DNA of 34,430 nt from contig CALFIX010000050.1 of NCBI GenBank assembly GCA_937877515.1, positions 1-34,430 on the forward strand, written 5' to 3'. Origin of the DNA: an uncultured Treponema sp. (GTDB taxonomy: Bacteria; Spirochaetota; Spirochaetia; Treponematales; Treponemataceae). This document shows positions 1-8,235 of this stretch, one piece after another. The position numbers and the translations under genes were made by a program. The notes under the pieces are model-generated. The model ran no database searches, had not been told where the DNA came from, and saw nothing but the letters and a program-made list of their open reading frames with translations. Within the stretch, counting starts at the first letter, position 1. Each line of letters starts with the position of its first letter.

Positions 1-362
1 TAGGTCTTATTACAAGTGAAAATGACGGGGCACCTGTTTATGAACAGCAAAGTGCAATTTCTAAAAGCTTAAAGAGTCTTGCCCGCGAATTAGAAATTCC
101 AATTGTTGTTCTCTGTCAGGTTGCACGTACTGCAGAAGGAAATGAACCTGGACTTGCAGAGCTTCGTGGTTCTGGCTCTATAGAACAGGACGCTGACGTT
201 GTAATGTTTATTCACGGTGAAAGAAAAAGCGATGAAAATGTTCCTGTCGTAGACAGAAAGCTTATTGTTGCAAAACAGCGTAACGGTCCAATAGGAGACG
301 TAGAAGTCTTGTTCTTAAAAGGCTGTACCAGATTTGAAAATAAATCTAAAGAAGAAGAGTAA
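1..362 (+). CDS. dnaB: Replicative DNA helicase DnaB, C-terminal part (5'-truncated by the window edge)
   Basis: This is the last ~120 codons of the hexameric replicative helicase, which unwinds DNA at the fork. The reading frame enters from the left edge and stops with TAA at 360-362. The translation shows the RecA-like C-terminal core: a run ending in EQQSAISKSLKSLA, the stretch PIVVLCQVAR, the LRGSGSIEQDAD motif, and near the end the KQRNGP loop followed by GDVEVLF. These are the conserved late motifs of DnaB-family ATPases. The Walker A region and N-terminal domain lie outside the window. A strong hairpin terminator follows directly. The family assignment is secure; completeness cannot be judged. 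Confidence 0.95.
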   Translation, partial: GLITSENDGAPVYEQQSAISKSLKSLARELEIPIVVLCQVARTAEGNEPGLAELRGSGSIEQDADVVMFIHGERKSDENVPVVDRKLIVAKQRNGPIGDVEVLFLKGCTRFENKSKEEE

Positions 363-365
363 AAA

Positions 366-400
366 AAAATGGGGTGCCGTTTGACACCCCATTTTCTTTT
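366..400. terminator. Bidirectional intrinsic terminator between dnaB and the P83/100 gene
   Basis: There is a perfect 11-bp inverted repeat (arms at 366-376 and 385-395) with an 8-base loop, GC-rich in its core (GGGGTG/CACCCC). It is flanked on the left by an A run starting at 361 and on the right by a T-rich stretch. It can therefore terminate dnaB on the plus strand and the P83/100 gene, whose stop lies just past the right arm, on the minus strand. Confidence 0.9.
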
Positions 401-2036
401 ATTTACTTACGCGAGATAAATCTTGAATATTCAGCAGGGCAATTTTTCCGCTTTCGTCCGTTACAACAAGCCCCTTGTCTGTTATTGTAATTGGTGTTGA
501 ACCGTTTACAGCAACATCACTTTTTAATTTTAAGTTTAAGGATTTATCGTATTTTGCAACAACATTTTTTGAGCTGTCTTTTATAACCACATAGTAGTCA
601 TTTCCGTTATTAACCAGAACAGAATGCTCAGAAAGTTCTTCTTCACTTTCTTTTTGAATTTCCATTTTTGTAGTATCTAAAAGGCAAAGTTTTACAGCAC
701 TGTTCCCTCCATTTTCGCCGCAAACGGCCATAAATAGATTCGCAGTATCAATGTTTGAACCATCTTCAATGTCAATATCAGCATTAGAAACCGGTAAAAT
801 TGTTCTGCCTCTGATTACTGTAACCGGAGAAGTTTTTATTGCCTCTCCTGTGTCACCATTTACCTTTACCATTCCGGAAAGCTGTAAGCCTTCGTTTGTA
901 ATGATAAGACCGATAACAGATGAAGAGTTTGCTTCCTGTATCTGCTTATTTACAACTGCCTGCTGATCTTCTGCAATCTGTGTACGCTCGGTCTGAGCTT
1001 CCTGTTGTTTTTGACTGGCTTTTTCTTCGGCCATGTCAGCTTCTTTTTGAGCAGCATCTGCTCTTTCTTCTGCTTCATCGGCTTCTTTTTGTGACTCTTC
1101 GGCCTCTTTTTGAGCTTTTTCAGCTTCGACTGCTTTCTCTTCTGCTACCTGCTGTTTCTGTTTGTTTGAGGGATCCTCATCGGCTTCTTTTTGGGCTTGT
1201 TCTGCTTCTTTTTTAGCTTTGTCAGCTTCTTTTTGGGCTACTTTAGCTTCCTCTTTTTTTTCTTCAGCTACCTGTTTTTCTTTTTTAGCTTCTTCCTGCT
1301 TCTGGTCTGCTTTTTCCTGTAAGGCTTCGGCTTCTCTTTCTTTTATTTCAACCATTTGCTTGCGCTCATCAATGCCCTTGTCATCATCTTCCTGCATTGA
1401 CTCAACAACATTTTTATCACTAATAACAGAGGTGTCTACAGTTGAAACTCCATTCTGCAAGTCTCCAAGAGGAATTACAATCTGAGATGCTCCGGGCCAT
1501 TCACTCCATTTTGTAGAAAGACCGCATTTGCTTTGTGTTAAATTTTTTGTAACGACATTTTTATATTTACCTTCAAAAATGTCCATTTTACCTCTGTAAA
1601 CGGCATTGTAAACTGTAATAAAGGTTGCGATTGTATTTGCATCCTGAATGTTATAATCATAAGCTGATGCAAGATATGAAGCAATAATTCTTCTAAGGTT
1701 TTTTATGTGATCTACAGTTGCATTCGGATTTATAAGGATAATGTCTGCGTCTAATTTTCCTGTTTCATTTTCATCTATTGCATGAATTACACTGTATTTT
1801 CCGCTACCAAAGGTTCCGCTTTTGTTAATATCTTTTGAAACTGCTTTTCCGAGGCTTTCACCAATTCCGGAAATTGCAGTAGCACTTTCAATAACTTTAT
1901 GAGGCCCCGTGTAGTTTTCAAATTGAATTACTTCTGAACTTGTGCTTTTTAATTCATTTTCATTTACTTCTATAGCGTAGGATGTAGAAATTAAAATTGA
2001 AAATAAAGCAAGCAAAGAAAGTAAAGTTTTTTTCAT
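399..2036 (-). CDS. P83/100-family antigen-like exported protein with long coiled coil
   Basis: This is a 545-residue secreted protein of the spirochaete P83/100 type (Borrelia P83/100 and its treponemal homologues). Its role is unknown and probably periplasmic or envelope-associated. The start chosen is the ATG at 2036: it has a GGAGG ribosome-binding site 4 bases upstream and opens directly into a signal peptide (MKKTLLSLLALFSILIS, cleavage near residue 21). An in-frame start further upstream would bury this signal. Residues ~22-210 form a globular N-terminal domain. Residues ~225-370 are an extremely charged Lys/Glu/Ala coiled coil with repeated QKEAD and EEKA heptads. The C-terminal ~170 residues look beta-rich. 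The coiled-coil segment creates long spurious open frames on the other strand. The P83 identity rests on overall architecture and the N-terminal domain. Confidence 0.8.
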   Translation of the reverse strand: MKKTLLSLLALFSILISTSYAIEVNENELKSTSSEVIQFENYTGPHKVIESATAISGIGESLGKAVSKDINKSGTFGSGKYSVIHAIDENETGKLDADIILINPNATVDHIKNLRRIIASYLASAYDYNIQDANTIATFITVYNAVYRGKMDIFEGKYKNVVTKNLTQSKCGLSTKWSEWPGASQIVIPLGDLQNGVSTVDTSVISDKNVVESMQEDDDKGIDERKQMVEIKEREAEALQEKADQKQEEAKKEKQVAEEKKEEAKVAQKEADKAKKEAEQAQKEADEDPSNKQKQQVAEEKAVEAEKAQKEAEESQKEADEAEERADAAQKEADMAEEKASQKQQEAQTERTQIAEDQQAVVNKQIQEANSSSVIGLIITNEGLQLSGMVKVNGDTGEAIKTSPVTVIRGRTILPVSNADIDIEDGSNIDTANLFMAVCGENGGNSAVKLCLLDTTKMEIQKESEEELSEHSVLVNNGNDYYVVIKDSSKNVVAKYDKSLNLKLKSDVAVNGSTPITITDKGLVVTDESGKIALLNIQDLSRVSK

Positions 2037-2070
2037 ATATCCTCCAAAGTTTCTTTTTAAATGTGCCAAT

Positions 2071-2099
2071 ATTATACATGATTTATAAATAAAAATCAT
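2071..2099 (-). promoter_or_regulatory. Probable promoter of the P83/100 gene
   Basis: On the minus strand a perfect -10 TATAAT (2076-2071) is preceded 17 bases earlier by ATGATT (2099-2094, 3 of 6 matches to TTGACA). This predicts a start near 2064 and a ~28-base leader carrying the GGAGG site. The spacer lies in an inverted repeat (ATGATTT/AAATCAT) that could form a weak hairpin after the upstream gene. Confidence 0.45.
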
Positions 2100-2110
2100 C
2101 TTTTTTATGT

Positions 2111-3871
2111 TTATTCTTCAATTATTTTTTCAAGTGAAAGACGGGCTTTTTCTCGTGTTTCATTTGAAAATTGAGGATACATCATGTATGAGAGTATGTT
2201 TCTTCCCCTTTGCCATAATGAAGGTTTTCCCATAAAGGTACATATAGAAAGCACGGCATCACAAATCGCATTATTCAAGGTCTGTTCCTTTGGGTCTGCA
2301 ATTTGCCTCATTATGTATTCAAGAGAAAGTAATAAATCACCTTCCGGGTCATATTGAAGTTCTTTCATTGCATTTATTAAGGCCAAAAGCTCTGCCTTGT
2401 CTGAAGTTCTTTTTACAAGCGACGAAAATGTTTTTGCATATAAAGATGTTCCTGTTAAAGAGGCTAATATTAGAACTCTTTCTGCATAAGACGAATTTGT
2501 TTTAAAATATGGTTTTTCTACTGTATAATCCCAGGATTCCTGCATGTAACTTTTGTTTAATGCATTTAATTCTGACTCAACTAAAGCAAGATAAAAGCTT
2601 TCTTTTGGGCCGGCAGGTCCTTCTGTAAATGCCCTGTAAATTTCTTTATAAAGATTTTCATTTATTGCAGGTCCCAGAAGGTTGGAACTTTGCATGTTTA
2701 TTTTTTCATAGAAGTCTGAATTACTTTTTATCTCTTGGGGAATGAATGAAGAAAGGTGTGCTTCTTTCCCAAGACTCTGCTTTACCCTGTAAGCTTCTAT
2801 GCCCCACGAGGTTGAACAAAATGCTAAATATCCGGAGTCTGTTGCAAATGCATAAAGCCATTTGTTTTTTGTATTAAGGGAACTCTTCCAATAAATTTCT
2901 CCGTTATCCTTAAAGCAATATGCGTAGCTTTTATCTGCAATAACAAGCCCCTGTATGGTTTTACATGCATACGAGATGTTTTTTATGTCAATTTTCGGAT
3001 TTGAAAAGGAAGTTATGAATGAACCGTCCTTTGTATTTAGCTTTATAATTTTTTGCTCTGTTAAAAAATATGAATAATTATTTTTTTTATCATCCAGAAT
3101 AAATAGTCCTCCGGTTGAGTTTGAAAAATCTGACGATTTTTTTGCCCAGAGAGAATATAATCCATCCTTATTGCTTGAACATAATCCTATGCTTCCGTCA
3201 GAAAAAGAAAGCAGTGCACCATTAAAAGCAGTTTTTATGGTTTCAATTTTTCCTGCAAATGTAATTTCTTCTAAAATCTCTCCAAAGGGACTGACTCTTT
3301 TTGCAAAAGAATTAAAATCTTTTTTGTTTTCGCAGAATACCAGCATAGAGCCGTCTGGTAATAGAGTAAGCTGTAAAGATAAATCTTGGTCTTTTAGCTC
3401 TAAGTTCCACCTAAGCTTTCCTTTTAGACTGTAACAGGCAACATTATTTTTGCCTCTAACAAAAACCCTTCCGTCACCTGCAGGTACAGGTTCCTCCGTT
3501 ATAGAAAAACCTGTGTCTTCGGTCCATAAAATTTTTCCACTGGAGTTTAATAAATTTAAGCATCTTTCTTTTGTTACAACATAAAGCATGTCTGAAAGCC
3601 CTATAGAAACAAAAGGTTTCGGCTTTGCCTTAAAATATGTTTGCCATAAAAGCGCTCCTGTAGAACTAAATGCGCTTATCATTTTACCTTCACCCACGAC
3701 AACATATCCATAGGATGTTCTTACAGGCCGGCATAATGCATTTCCACCCAAAATGCAAACCCAGCTGGGAGTCTGCCTGTTTAGGTCAAAAGCTTCACCA
3801 AAAGAAAAAAAACAGCATGAAAAAATAAGAAAAAATATGGCATTTAATTTTTTTAAATTAATTTTTTTCAT
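2111..3871 (-). CDS. Exported PQQ-like beta-propeller protein, possible lipoprotein
   Basis: This is a 586-residue envelope protein. Residues 1-28 form an export signal with a hydrophobic run ending in two cysteines (LIFSC, Cys19). This could be a relaxed spirochaetal lipobox, so surface or periplasmic lipidation is possible but unproven. Residues ~30-370 carry repeated short motifs ending in aromatic-Trp strands (GALLWQTYF, GKILWTED, GKLRWNLEL, GEIYWKSSL). This is the signature of PQQ/WD-like propeller blades, as in BamB-type proteins. Residues ~390-586 are predicted helical with no recognised domain. The gene starts 3 bases after the rlmD stop and is probably co-transcribed with it. It has only a weak ribosome-binding site. 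No pathway can be assigned. Confidence 0.7.
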   Translation of the reverse strand: MKKINLKKLNAIFFLIFSCCFFSFGEAFDLNRQTPSWVCILGGNALCRPVRTSYGYVVVGEGKMISAFSSTGALLWQTYFKAKPKPFVSIGLSDMLYVVTKERCLNLLNSSGKILWTEDTGFSITEEPVPAGDGRVFVRGKNNVACYSLKGKLRWNLELKDQDLSLQLTLLPDGSMLVFCENKKDFNSFAKRVSPFGEILEEITFAGKIETIKTAFNGALLSFSDGSIGLCSSNKDGLYSLWAKKSSDFSNSTGGLFILDDKKNNYSYFLTEQKIIKLNTKDGSFITSFSNPKIDIKNISYACKTIQGLVIADKSYAYCFKDNGEIYWKSSLNTKNKWLYAFATDSGYLAFCSTSWGIEAYRVKQSLGKEAHLSSFIPQEIKSNSDFYEKINMQSSNLLGPAINENLYKEIYRAFTEGPAGPKESFYLALVESELNALNKSYMQESWDYTVEKPYFKTNSSYAERVLILASLTGTSLYAKTFSSLVKRTSDKAELLALINAMKELQYDPEGDLLLSLEYIMRQIADPKEQTLNNAICDAVLSICTFMGKPSLWQRGRNILSYMMYPQFSNETREKARLSLEKIIEE

Positions 3872-3874
3872 TAT

Positions 3875-5149
3875 TTATCTTACCCTTGTAAAAAAACTTA
3901 AGCTTTCTATGTGACTTGTTTGAGGATAAAAGTCCAGTAAATAAAGTTTAGAAAGCTTATAGCCGCCTTTTATTAAATAAGCAGCATCTCGTGCCATGGT
4001 TGCAGGATCACAGGAAACATATCGGATCTCTGGAATATCAGAATTGGAAATCCATTTGCAGACTTCTTTTTCCATGCCTTGACGTGGAGGATCAATTATA
4101 ACGGCATCAAAAGCTCCGTGCGTTTTTATACAGTTTTCTGCATGATGCTTTATCCATGTTTCTCCGCTTACACCAAAGCTTTCATGGCTTTTTCCAATTA
4201 AATTTCTTTCTGCATAAACCAAAGCGTCCCTGTTGTGTTCCACAAGAGTTACGTGCTTAAATTTTTCTGCCAAAAAAGTACTAAAAGTTCCAGCTCCTGC
4301 ATACATATCTAAAACATGATTTCCTTCTAAGTCTTTTAGCACATGAGGAATTGCCTTTTCTAAAACTTTTAAATTTGACTGGAAAAATCCCTGCACGTCA
4401 AAGCTTATTTCCTTGTCGCAGAGTTTTACAGTGCAAAAATTGTGTTCATTTAATACAGTTCCTGTAAAACGATGCCTGATCTGCTTCTGCTTTTTTAAAA
4501 GCCTTCCGTTTACAGTTTTCCTGCTTTTTGAAGCATTTTTTTCTAAGCAGTTTGTTTTTTCTTTTACTGGTTCTTCTGCAATTATTATTCTGTCATATCC
4601 GTCAGGAATTGAAGTAATTTTTTCTACCCCAAAAACATGAACTCTTCCTTTTGGACGTTCTTCATAAGGAACTTCGGAAAGATATTTGTTTACTTCTGGA
4701 GTTGCACAGGGACAATTTTTTAACGGAACAATTTTGTTTGTTCTTTTTTCCATAAGCCCGCCAGAGTGAAACTGAAATCTGGAACGGTAACCTAAAGGAC
4801 TGTCTTCAACAACTTCTATGTTTTCTGAGTCAAAATTAATACCTTCTCTTTCTAAAATGTCAGAAAGCATTTGAACCCTAAGCTTTTTCTGTTCTTCACA
4901 GTCAATATGCATCATATTGCAGCCGCCGCATTGACCGTAATACGAACAAGGAGGAATGACTCTATGAGGAGAAGGTTTTACAATGTTTACAATTTTTGCA
5001 TAGGCGTAGTCGCCTAAATCTTTTTCTATTTCTACTTCTACAGTTTCACCGGGAATTGCATAGGGAATAAATATATTTTTTCCTTCAATTTTTGCTATAC
5101 AATCTCCCCCAAAAACCATTTTATCTGTTATAATGGTATGTGCTATCAT
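3875..5149 (-). CDS. rlmD: RlmD/TrmA-family 23S rRNA (uracil-5-)-methyltransferase
   Basis: This is an S-adenosylmethionine-dependent RNA m5U methyltransferase of ~424 residues. An N-terminal TRAM domain is visible (FGGDCIAKIEGKNIFIPYAI). It is followed by the Cys-x5-Cys-x2-Cys motif (CSYYGQCGGC) and a later NCPC that together ligate a [4Fe-4S] cluster in RlmD. The SAM site is LDMYAGAGTFS, the IIDPPRQGM motif is present, and the catalytic Cys lies in SCDPATMARD near the C-terminus. The ATG at 5149 is chosen over an in-frame GTG at 5158, because the GTG sits inside a -10-like box (TATAGT, 5162-5157) and neither start has a Shine-Dalgarno sequence. A 7-base gap from -10 to ATG suggests a leaderless message. 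Whether it modifies U1939 or another uridine cannot be told from sequence. Confidence 0.85.
   Translation of the reverse strand: MIAHTIITDKMVFGGDCIAKIEGKNIFIPYAIPGETVEVEIEKDLGDYAYAKIVNIVKPSPHRVIPPCSYYGQCGGCNMMHIDCEEQKKLRVQMLSDILEREGINFDSENIEVVEDSPLGYRSRFQFHSGGLMEKRTNKIVPLKNCPCATPEVNKYLSEVPYEERPKGRVHVFGVEKITSIPDGYDRIIIAEEPVKEKTNCLEKNASKSRKTVNGRLLKKQKQIRHRFTGTVLNEHNFCTVKLCDKEISFDVQGFFQSNLKVLEKAIPHVLKDLEGNHVLDMYAGAGTFSTFLAEKFKHVTLVEHNRDALVYAERNLIGKSHESFGVSGETWIKHHAENCIKTHGAFDAVIIDPPRQGMEKEVCKWISNSDIPEIRYVSCDPATMARDAAYLIKGGYKLSKLYLLDFYPQTSHIESLSFFTRVR
5126..5134 (+). promoter_or_regulatory. Extended -10 promoter candidate for the alpha/beta hydrolase
   Basis: TGT-TATAAT (TGn plus perfect TATAAT) lies 65 bases upstream of the hydrolase start, inside the 5' end of the divergent rlmD gene. 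There is no recognisable -35, which is acceptable for extended -10 promoters. It predicts a leader of about 58 bases. Confidence 0.4.
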
Positions 5150-5198
5150 AATTGGCACTATATCAAAAAATAAGCGTAAATACTAGGAGGCTTTTTTA

Positions 5199-6137
5199 AT
5201 GAAGTACGCATCAGAAAAAATGACAATGAGTGACGGTAATATTACGGTTGTTCATCACTGGTTACCGGAAGAAGAGATAAAAGGCATTGTCCTTTTAAGT
5301 CATGGTATGGCAGAACATGCTTCTCGTTATGAACGGTTTGCGTCTATTTTAACGTCAAAAGGAATTGCTCTTTATGCAGAAGATCACAGAGGTCATGGAG
5401 AAACCGCAAAGCTTGCAGAAGAAAATGGTACGGGCTGCTTTGGCTACCTGGCAGATAAAAATGGATTTTTCCGTGTTGTCGATGATATTCATGAAGAAGC
5501 TTTAATGCTAAAAAAGAATTATCCCCGTAAAAAAATTATTCTTTTTGGACACAGTTTTGGTTCTTTTGTTTCTCAGTGCTTTATTGAGAAATATGCTGAT
5601 TCAATTGATGGTGTAATTTTATGCGGAACTGCCGGTCCTCAAAAAGCTATGGTTGGAGCTGCAAAGATTGTAGGCTCTATAGTTTCTTTCTTTGGAGGAA
5701 AGAAAAAGCCTTCGAAGTTTATTGATAAGTTAGCTTTTGGTTCTTACAATGCAAAAATAAAACCTCAGAGGACATCTTTTGACTGGCTTAGCCGCGATGA
5801 CAATCAGGTTGATAAATACATTCAAGACCCGTGGTGCGGTTTTGTCTGCACAGGAGGTTTCTTCTGTGACATGTTTGCAGGCTTAACATATATTCATAAA
5901 AACTCAAGTCTTAAAGCTATTCCTCATGAATTACCGGTTCACTTTATAGATGGCACTGCAGACCCTGTAGGTGCTTATGCTGTAAGTGTCCAGAACTTAC
6001 ATGACATTTATAAGGCAAACGGAATAAAAGATTTAAGCATTAAACTTTTTGAAGATGCCCGTCATGAACTCTTAAACGAAACAAATAAAGAAGAAGTTGA
6101 ATCAGATGTTCTTGAATGGATAGAAAAGCATCTGTAA
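5199..6137 (+). CDS. Alpha/beta hydrolase, serine aminopeptidase S33 / monoacylglycerol-lipase-like
   Basis: This is a 312-residue cytoplasmic hydrolase with no signal peptide. The fold markers appear in order: the oxyanion region LLSHGMAEHASRYERFA (residues ~32-48), the EDHRGHGET motif (~61-69), the nucleophile elbow GHSFGS with Ser119, the acid Asp255 in GTADPVG, and His289 in ARHE. Order and spacing match monoacylglycerol lipase/lysophospholipase relatives, so acylglycerol or lysophospholipid hydrolysis is the best guess; the substrate is not proven. The start is supported by AGGAGG at 5185-5190, 8 bases before the ATG. The gene is monocistronic: it is divergent from rlmD and closed by a terminator at 6148-6185. 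Confidence 0.85.
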   Translation: MKYASEKMTMSDGNITVVHHWLPEEEIKGIVLLSHGMAEHASRYERFASILTSKGIALYAEDHRGHGETAKLAEENGTGCFGYLADKNGFFRVVDDIHEEALMLKKNYPRKKIILFGHSFGSFVSQCFIEKYADSIDGVILCGTAGPQKAMVGAAKIVGSIVSFFGGKKKPSKFIDKLAFGSYNAKIKPQRTSFDWLSRDDNQVDKYIQDPWCGFVCTGGFFCDMFAGLTYIHKNSSLKAIPHELPVHFIDGTADPVGAYAVSVQNLHDIYKANGIKDLSIKLFEDARHELLNETNKEEVESDVLEWIEKHL

Positions 6138-6147
6138 TTATGTGTGA

Positions 6148-6185
6148 AGAGGTGGTTTTTAAAGGCTAAAACCATCTCTTTTTTT
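6148..6185 (+). terminator. Intrinsic terminator of the hydrolase gene
   Basis: A 12-bp stem (arms ~6148-6159 and 6168-6179, one G-U pair) with an 8-base loop is followed by seven T. The minus-strand side has no U tract, so it mainly serves the plus-strand gene. The convergent pcnB ends right after it. Confidence 0.85.
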
Positions 6186-7292
6186 CTATTCATTTTCCGG
6201 AGGTAAAACTACTTTTGCCTTTTTTCGCGGCAATTTAATCTGTACGCCGTATTCTGCAAGAATCTTTCTCACTGCAAATTCTAGTTCTGTACGCTGTGGA
6301 TTCATTGGTAAAATAAAGTTTCTGCATCTAGACCATGTTCTCTTATAAAGTTCTGCTGCCATAGAAGCATTTTTGATTTCCATCTTCCAGTTTGTAAGAT
6401 CTCCTACAAAATCTCGCAAAAGAAAATATAGTTTTTCTCCAAGTCTTGAGTCCGGATATTTTTGATTAAATTTATCCAGCTCAACCAGGCTTTGCATGTA
6501 AGCTTTTTCGTATGAGCGGTTTTCTAACATCAGGTTTGTTGCAGCAGGCTGCAGGTAAGTGTAGATGTCCATGTCAAGCGCGTTTTGAACAATTTCAAAC
6601 GAGTGTGAGGAATTAATAATCTTTAGAAGCTCTTCTGTAAGTCTTGAAGGAGAAACAGGAGATAAGAGTTCTGCCGAATGTCTTATTTTTTTCTTAAGGG
6701 AATGAGGAATCTTACAGCCTGTTGTGGCTCCGTATTTTACGGCCCTCAGCATTCTGACAGGATCATCAATAAAAATATGGTCTAAAGAAATTACAGGACG
6801 AATAATACCTTTTTTTATATCGTTTACACCGTTTACATAGTCAATAATCTGTTCCTTTACAGGATCATAGTAAAGAGCGTTTAAGCTGAAATCCCGGCGC
6901 ATAACGTCTTCATCCATTGTGCCAAAGGCATTTCCAATGCTTCCGTCTACTATAGAACGAAATGTGCTTACTTCAAAAATTTTATTTCCAAAAAAAACAT
7001 GAACCAATCTAAAACGCTTACCGATTATTCTTGAATTTCTAAAAATTTTCTTTATCCGGCTGGGAGTTGCATCTGTTACAATATCAAAATCTTTAGGCTT
7101 CTTACCAATCAAAAGATCTCTTACAGCTCCTCCAACTATGTAAGAGGAAAATCCATTTTTTCTTAGCTGATTAATTACAAAAATCGCGTCGGAGTCTATT
7201 GCTTTTAGAGAAATATTATGTTCCTGTTTTGTATATACGACAGCTTTTTGTACTGGTCGTCCTTTTGAATCAGTTGAATAACGAATTAACAC
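6186..7292 (-). CDS. pcnB: Poly(A) polymerase I-type class II nucleotidyltransferase
   Basis: This 368-residue enzyme is predicted to add 3' poly(A) tails to RNA, marking it for decay. The head domain has GGAVRD (residues 54-59) and the catalytic DFD (68-70). Family motifs FRNSRIIGKRFRLVHV, RRDFSLNALYYD and DDPVRMLRAVKYG follow. These resemble E. coli PcnB far more than CCA-adding enzymes. It lacks the HD domain seen in the second family member at 28829-30241, which fits a division of labour between poly(A) and CCA addition. It is shorter than E. coli PcnB (~465) through a reduced C-terminal region. The start is GTG at 7292 with no Shine-Dalgarno site, but an excellent promoter ends 9 bases upstream, so translation is probably leaderless. 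Confidence 0.85.
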   Translation of the reverse strand: MLIRYSTDSKGRPVQKAVVYTKQEHNISLKAIDSDAIFVINQLRKNGFSSYIVGGAVRDLLIGKKPKDFDIVTDATPSRIKKIFRNSRIIGKRFRLVHVFFGNKIFEVSTFRSIVDGSIGNAFGTMDEDVMRRDFSLNALYYDPVKEQIIDYVNGVNDIKKGIIRPVISLDHIFIDDPVRMLRAVKYGATTGCKIPHSLKKKIRHSAELLSPVSPSRLTEELLKIINSSHSFEIVQNALDMDIYTYLQPAATNLMLENRSYEKAYMQSLVELDKFNQKYPDSRLGEKLYFLLRDFVGDLTNWKMEIKNASMAAELYKRTWSRCRNFILPMNPQRTELEFAVRKILAEYGVQIKLPRKKAKVVLPPENE

Positions 7293-7301
7293 AGTGGACG
7301 T

Positions 7302-7330
7302 ATTTTAATGTTCACGTTTAACATCGTCAA
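7302..7330 (-). promoter_or_regulatory. Strong sigma70-type promoter of pcnB
   Basis: Minus strand: TTGACG (7330-7325, 5 of 6), a 17-base spacer, then TAAAAT (7307-7302, 5 of 6). The predicted transcription start is 7294-7296, only 2-4 bases before the GTG start codon of pcnB. Confidence 0.6.
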
Positions 7331-7346
7331 GATGTTATGTGTTTGT

Positions 7347-8207
7347 TTATTCCATGGAAATTTTATCAATTATGATACTGACTTCTTCTATAAGAATTCC
7401 TGTATAGCGTTCTATATTTTCTATTATGTATTGCTGCAGGTTGTGAATAAGGCCTGTAAGCTGTTTACCAAAAGGAACATCGCAGGTAATTATAAGTCTA
7501 TAGCCCTGACTGTCGGTCTTTATTGAAAGCTTTTTTACTCTTACGTCTTCATCAAATTCGCTGACACAGTGCATTGCCATCTGGGTAAGGGCTGCTTCAG
7601 AAATTTCTATTCGACCTTTTTTACTGAATTCTGGTGTAACTATTGATTTTTCACTTATGCTTTTTTTGTTTCTGCTAAATAAAAGTAAACCTTTAGAAAC
7701 AATATCTTGCATGGATTTGTTAAAAATTTGTGAGTAAGATTTTTTTACTTCAATTGCAGGAACTGGAATTACATGTTTTCCTTCTATCTGGCGGCTTCTT
7801 ATTGCTTTTTCAATTTCTTCTCGTGTTGCAATGTCTTCAATTTTTATAATTTTTTCAGGAGGGGGTAATTGCAATCTTATGGCAATTTTTTCTGCCATTT
7901 TTTCGCTAGTACCAATTATTAAAAGCTTTTTTATCTTACTTTTTTGAAGAGCCTTTGCAACCTGATCTCTATGTTCTTTATCATCAAACAATGCAATTCT
8001 AACAGCACCCATGTATGTTTTTTCGTGCTTTGCAGTTTTTCCAGCTAAAATTTTATCATCCTGAATCAGTAAACCGTCGTCTATTAGAGCATCTATTCCA
8101 TATTTTTGCGCAAGAAGCTTTGCACGAAAGCTTTTTCCTGTGCCGCTTTCGCCAACCAATGCGTAAACTGTAATGCCGTTATGAAATAATTTTGAAAAAA
8201 TATTCAT
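7347..8207 (-). CDS. P-loop NTPase fused to an Asp23/Gls24-like domain
   Basis: This is a 286-residue cytoplasmic protein of unknown role. The N-terminus has a Walker A loop, GESGTGKS (residues ~19-26), set in VYALVG...FRAKLLA, followed by a small nucleotide-binding region (to ~120). The C-terminal ~100 residues (from GRIEISEAALTQMA, through VRVKKLSIKT, to IEEVSIIIDKI) match the Asp23/Gls24 (YloU, DUF322) alkaline-shock domain pattern: conserved start strand, amphipathic helix, and a final V-x-V-x-I-like strand. Asp23 domains usually occur alone in Firmicutes. The ATG at 8207 is preferred (AGGT 6 bases upstream); a TTG at 8222 is the alternative. It lies 28 bases after the pseudouridine synthase gene and is probably co-transcribed with it. 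Confidence 0.6.
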   Translation of the reverse strand: MNIFSKLFHNGITVYALVGESGTGKSFRAKLLAQKYGIDALIDDGLLIQDDKILAGKTAKHEKTYMGAVRIALFDDKEHRDQVAKALQKSKIKKLLIIGTSEKMAEKIAIRLQLPPPEKIIKIEDIATREEIEKAIRSRQIEGKHVIPVPAIEVKKSYSQIFNKSMQDIVSKGLLLFSRNKKSISEKSIVTPEFSKKGRIEISEAALTQMAMHCVSEFDEDVRVKKLSIKTDSQGYRLIITCDVPFGKQLTGLIHNLQQYIIENIERYTGILIEEVSIIIDKISME

Positions 8208-8235
8208 TAAGAACCTGTACAATACATCTCTTTAG

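Noticed and set aside
920..1485. Long open frames on the plus strand antisense to the P83/100 gene
   Set aside because: They mirror the low-complexity Lys/Glu coiled-coil codons, have no ribosome-binding sites, and encode Leu/Ser-rich sequence without family features.
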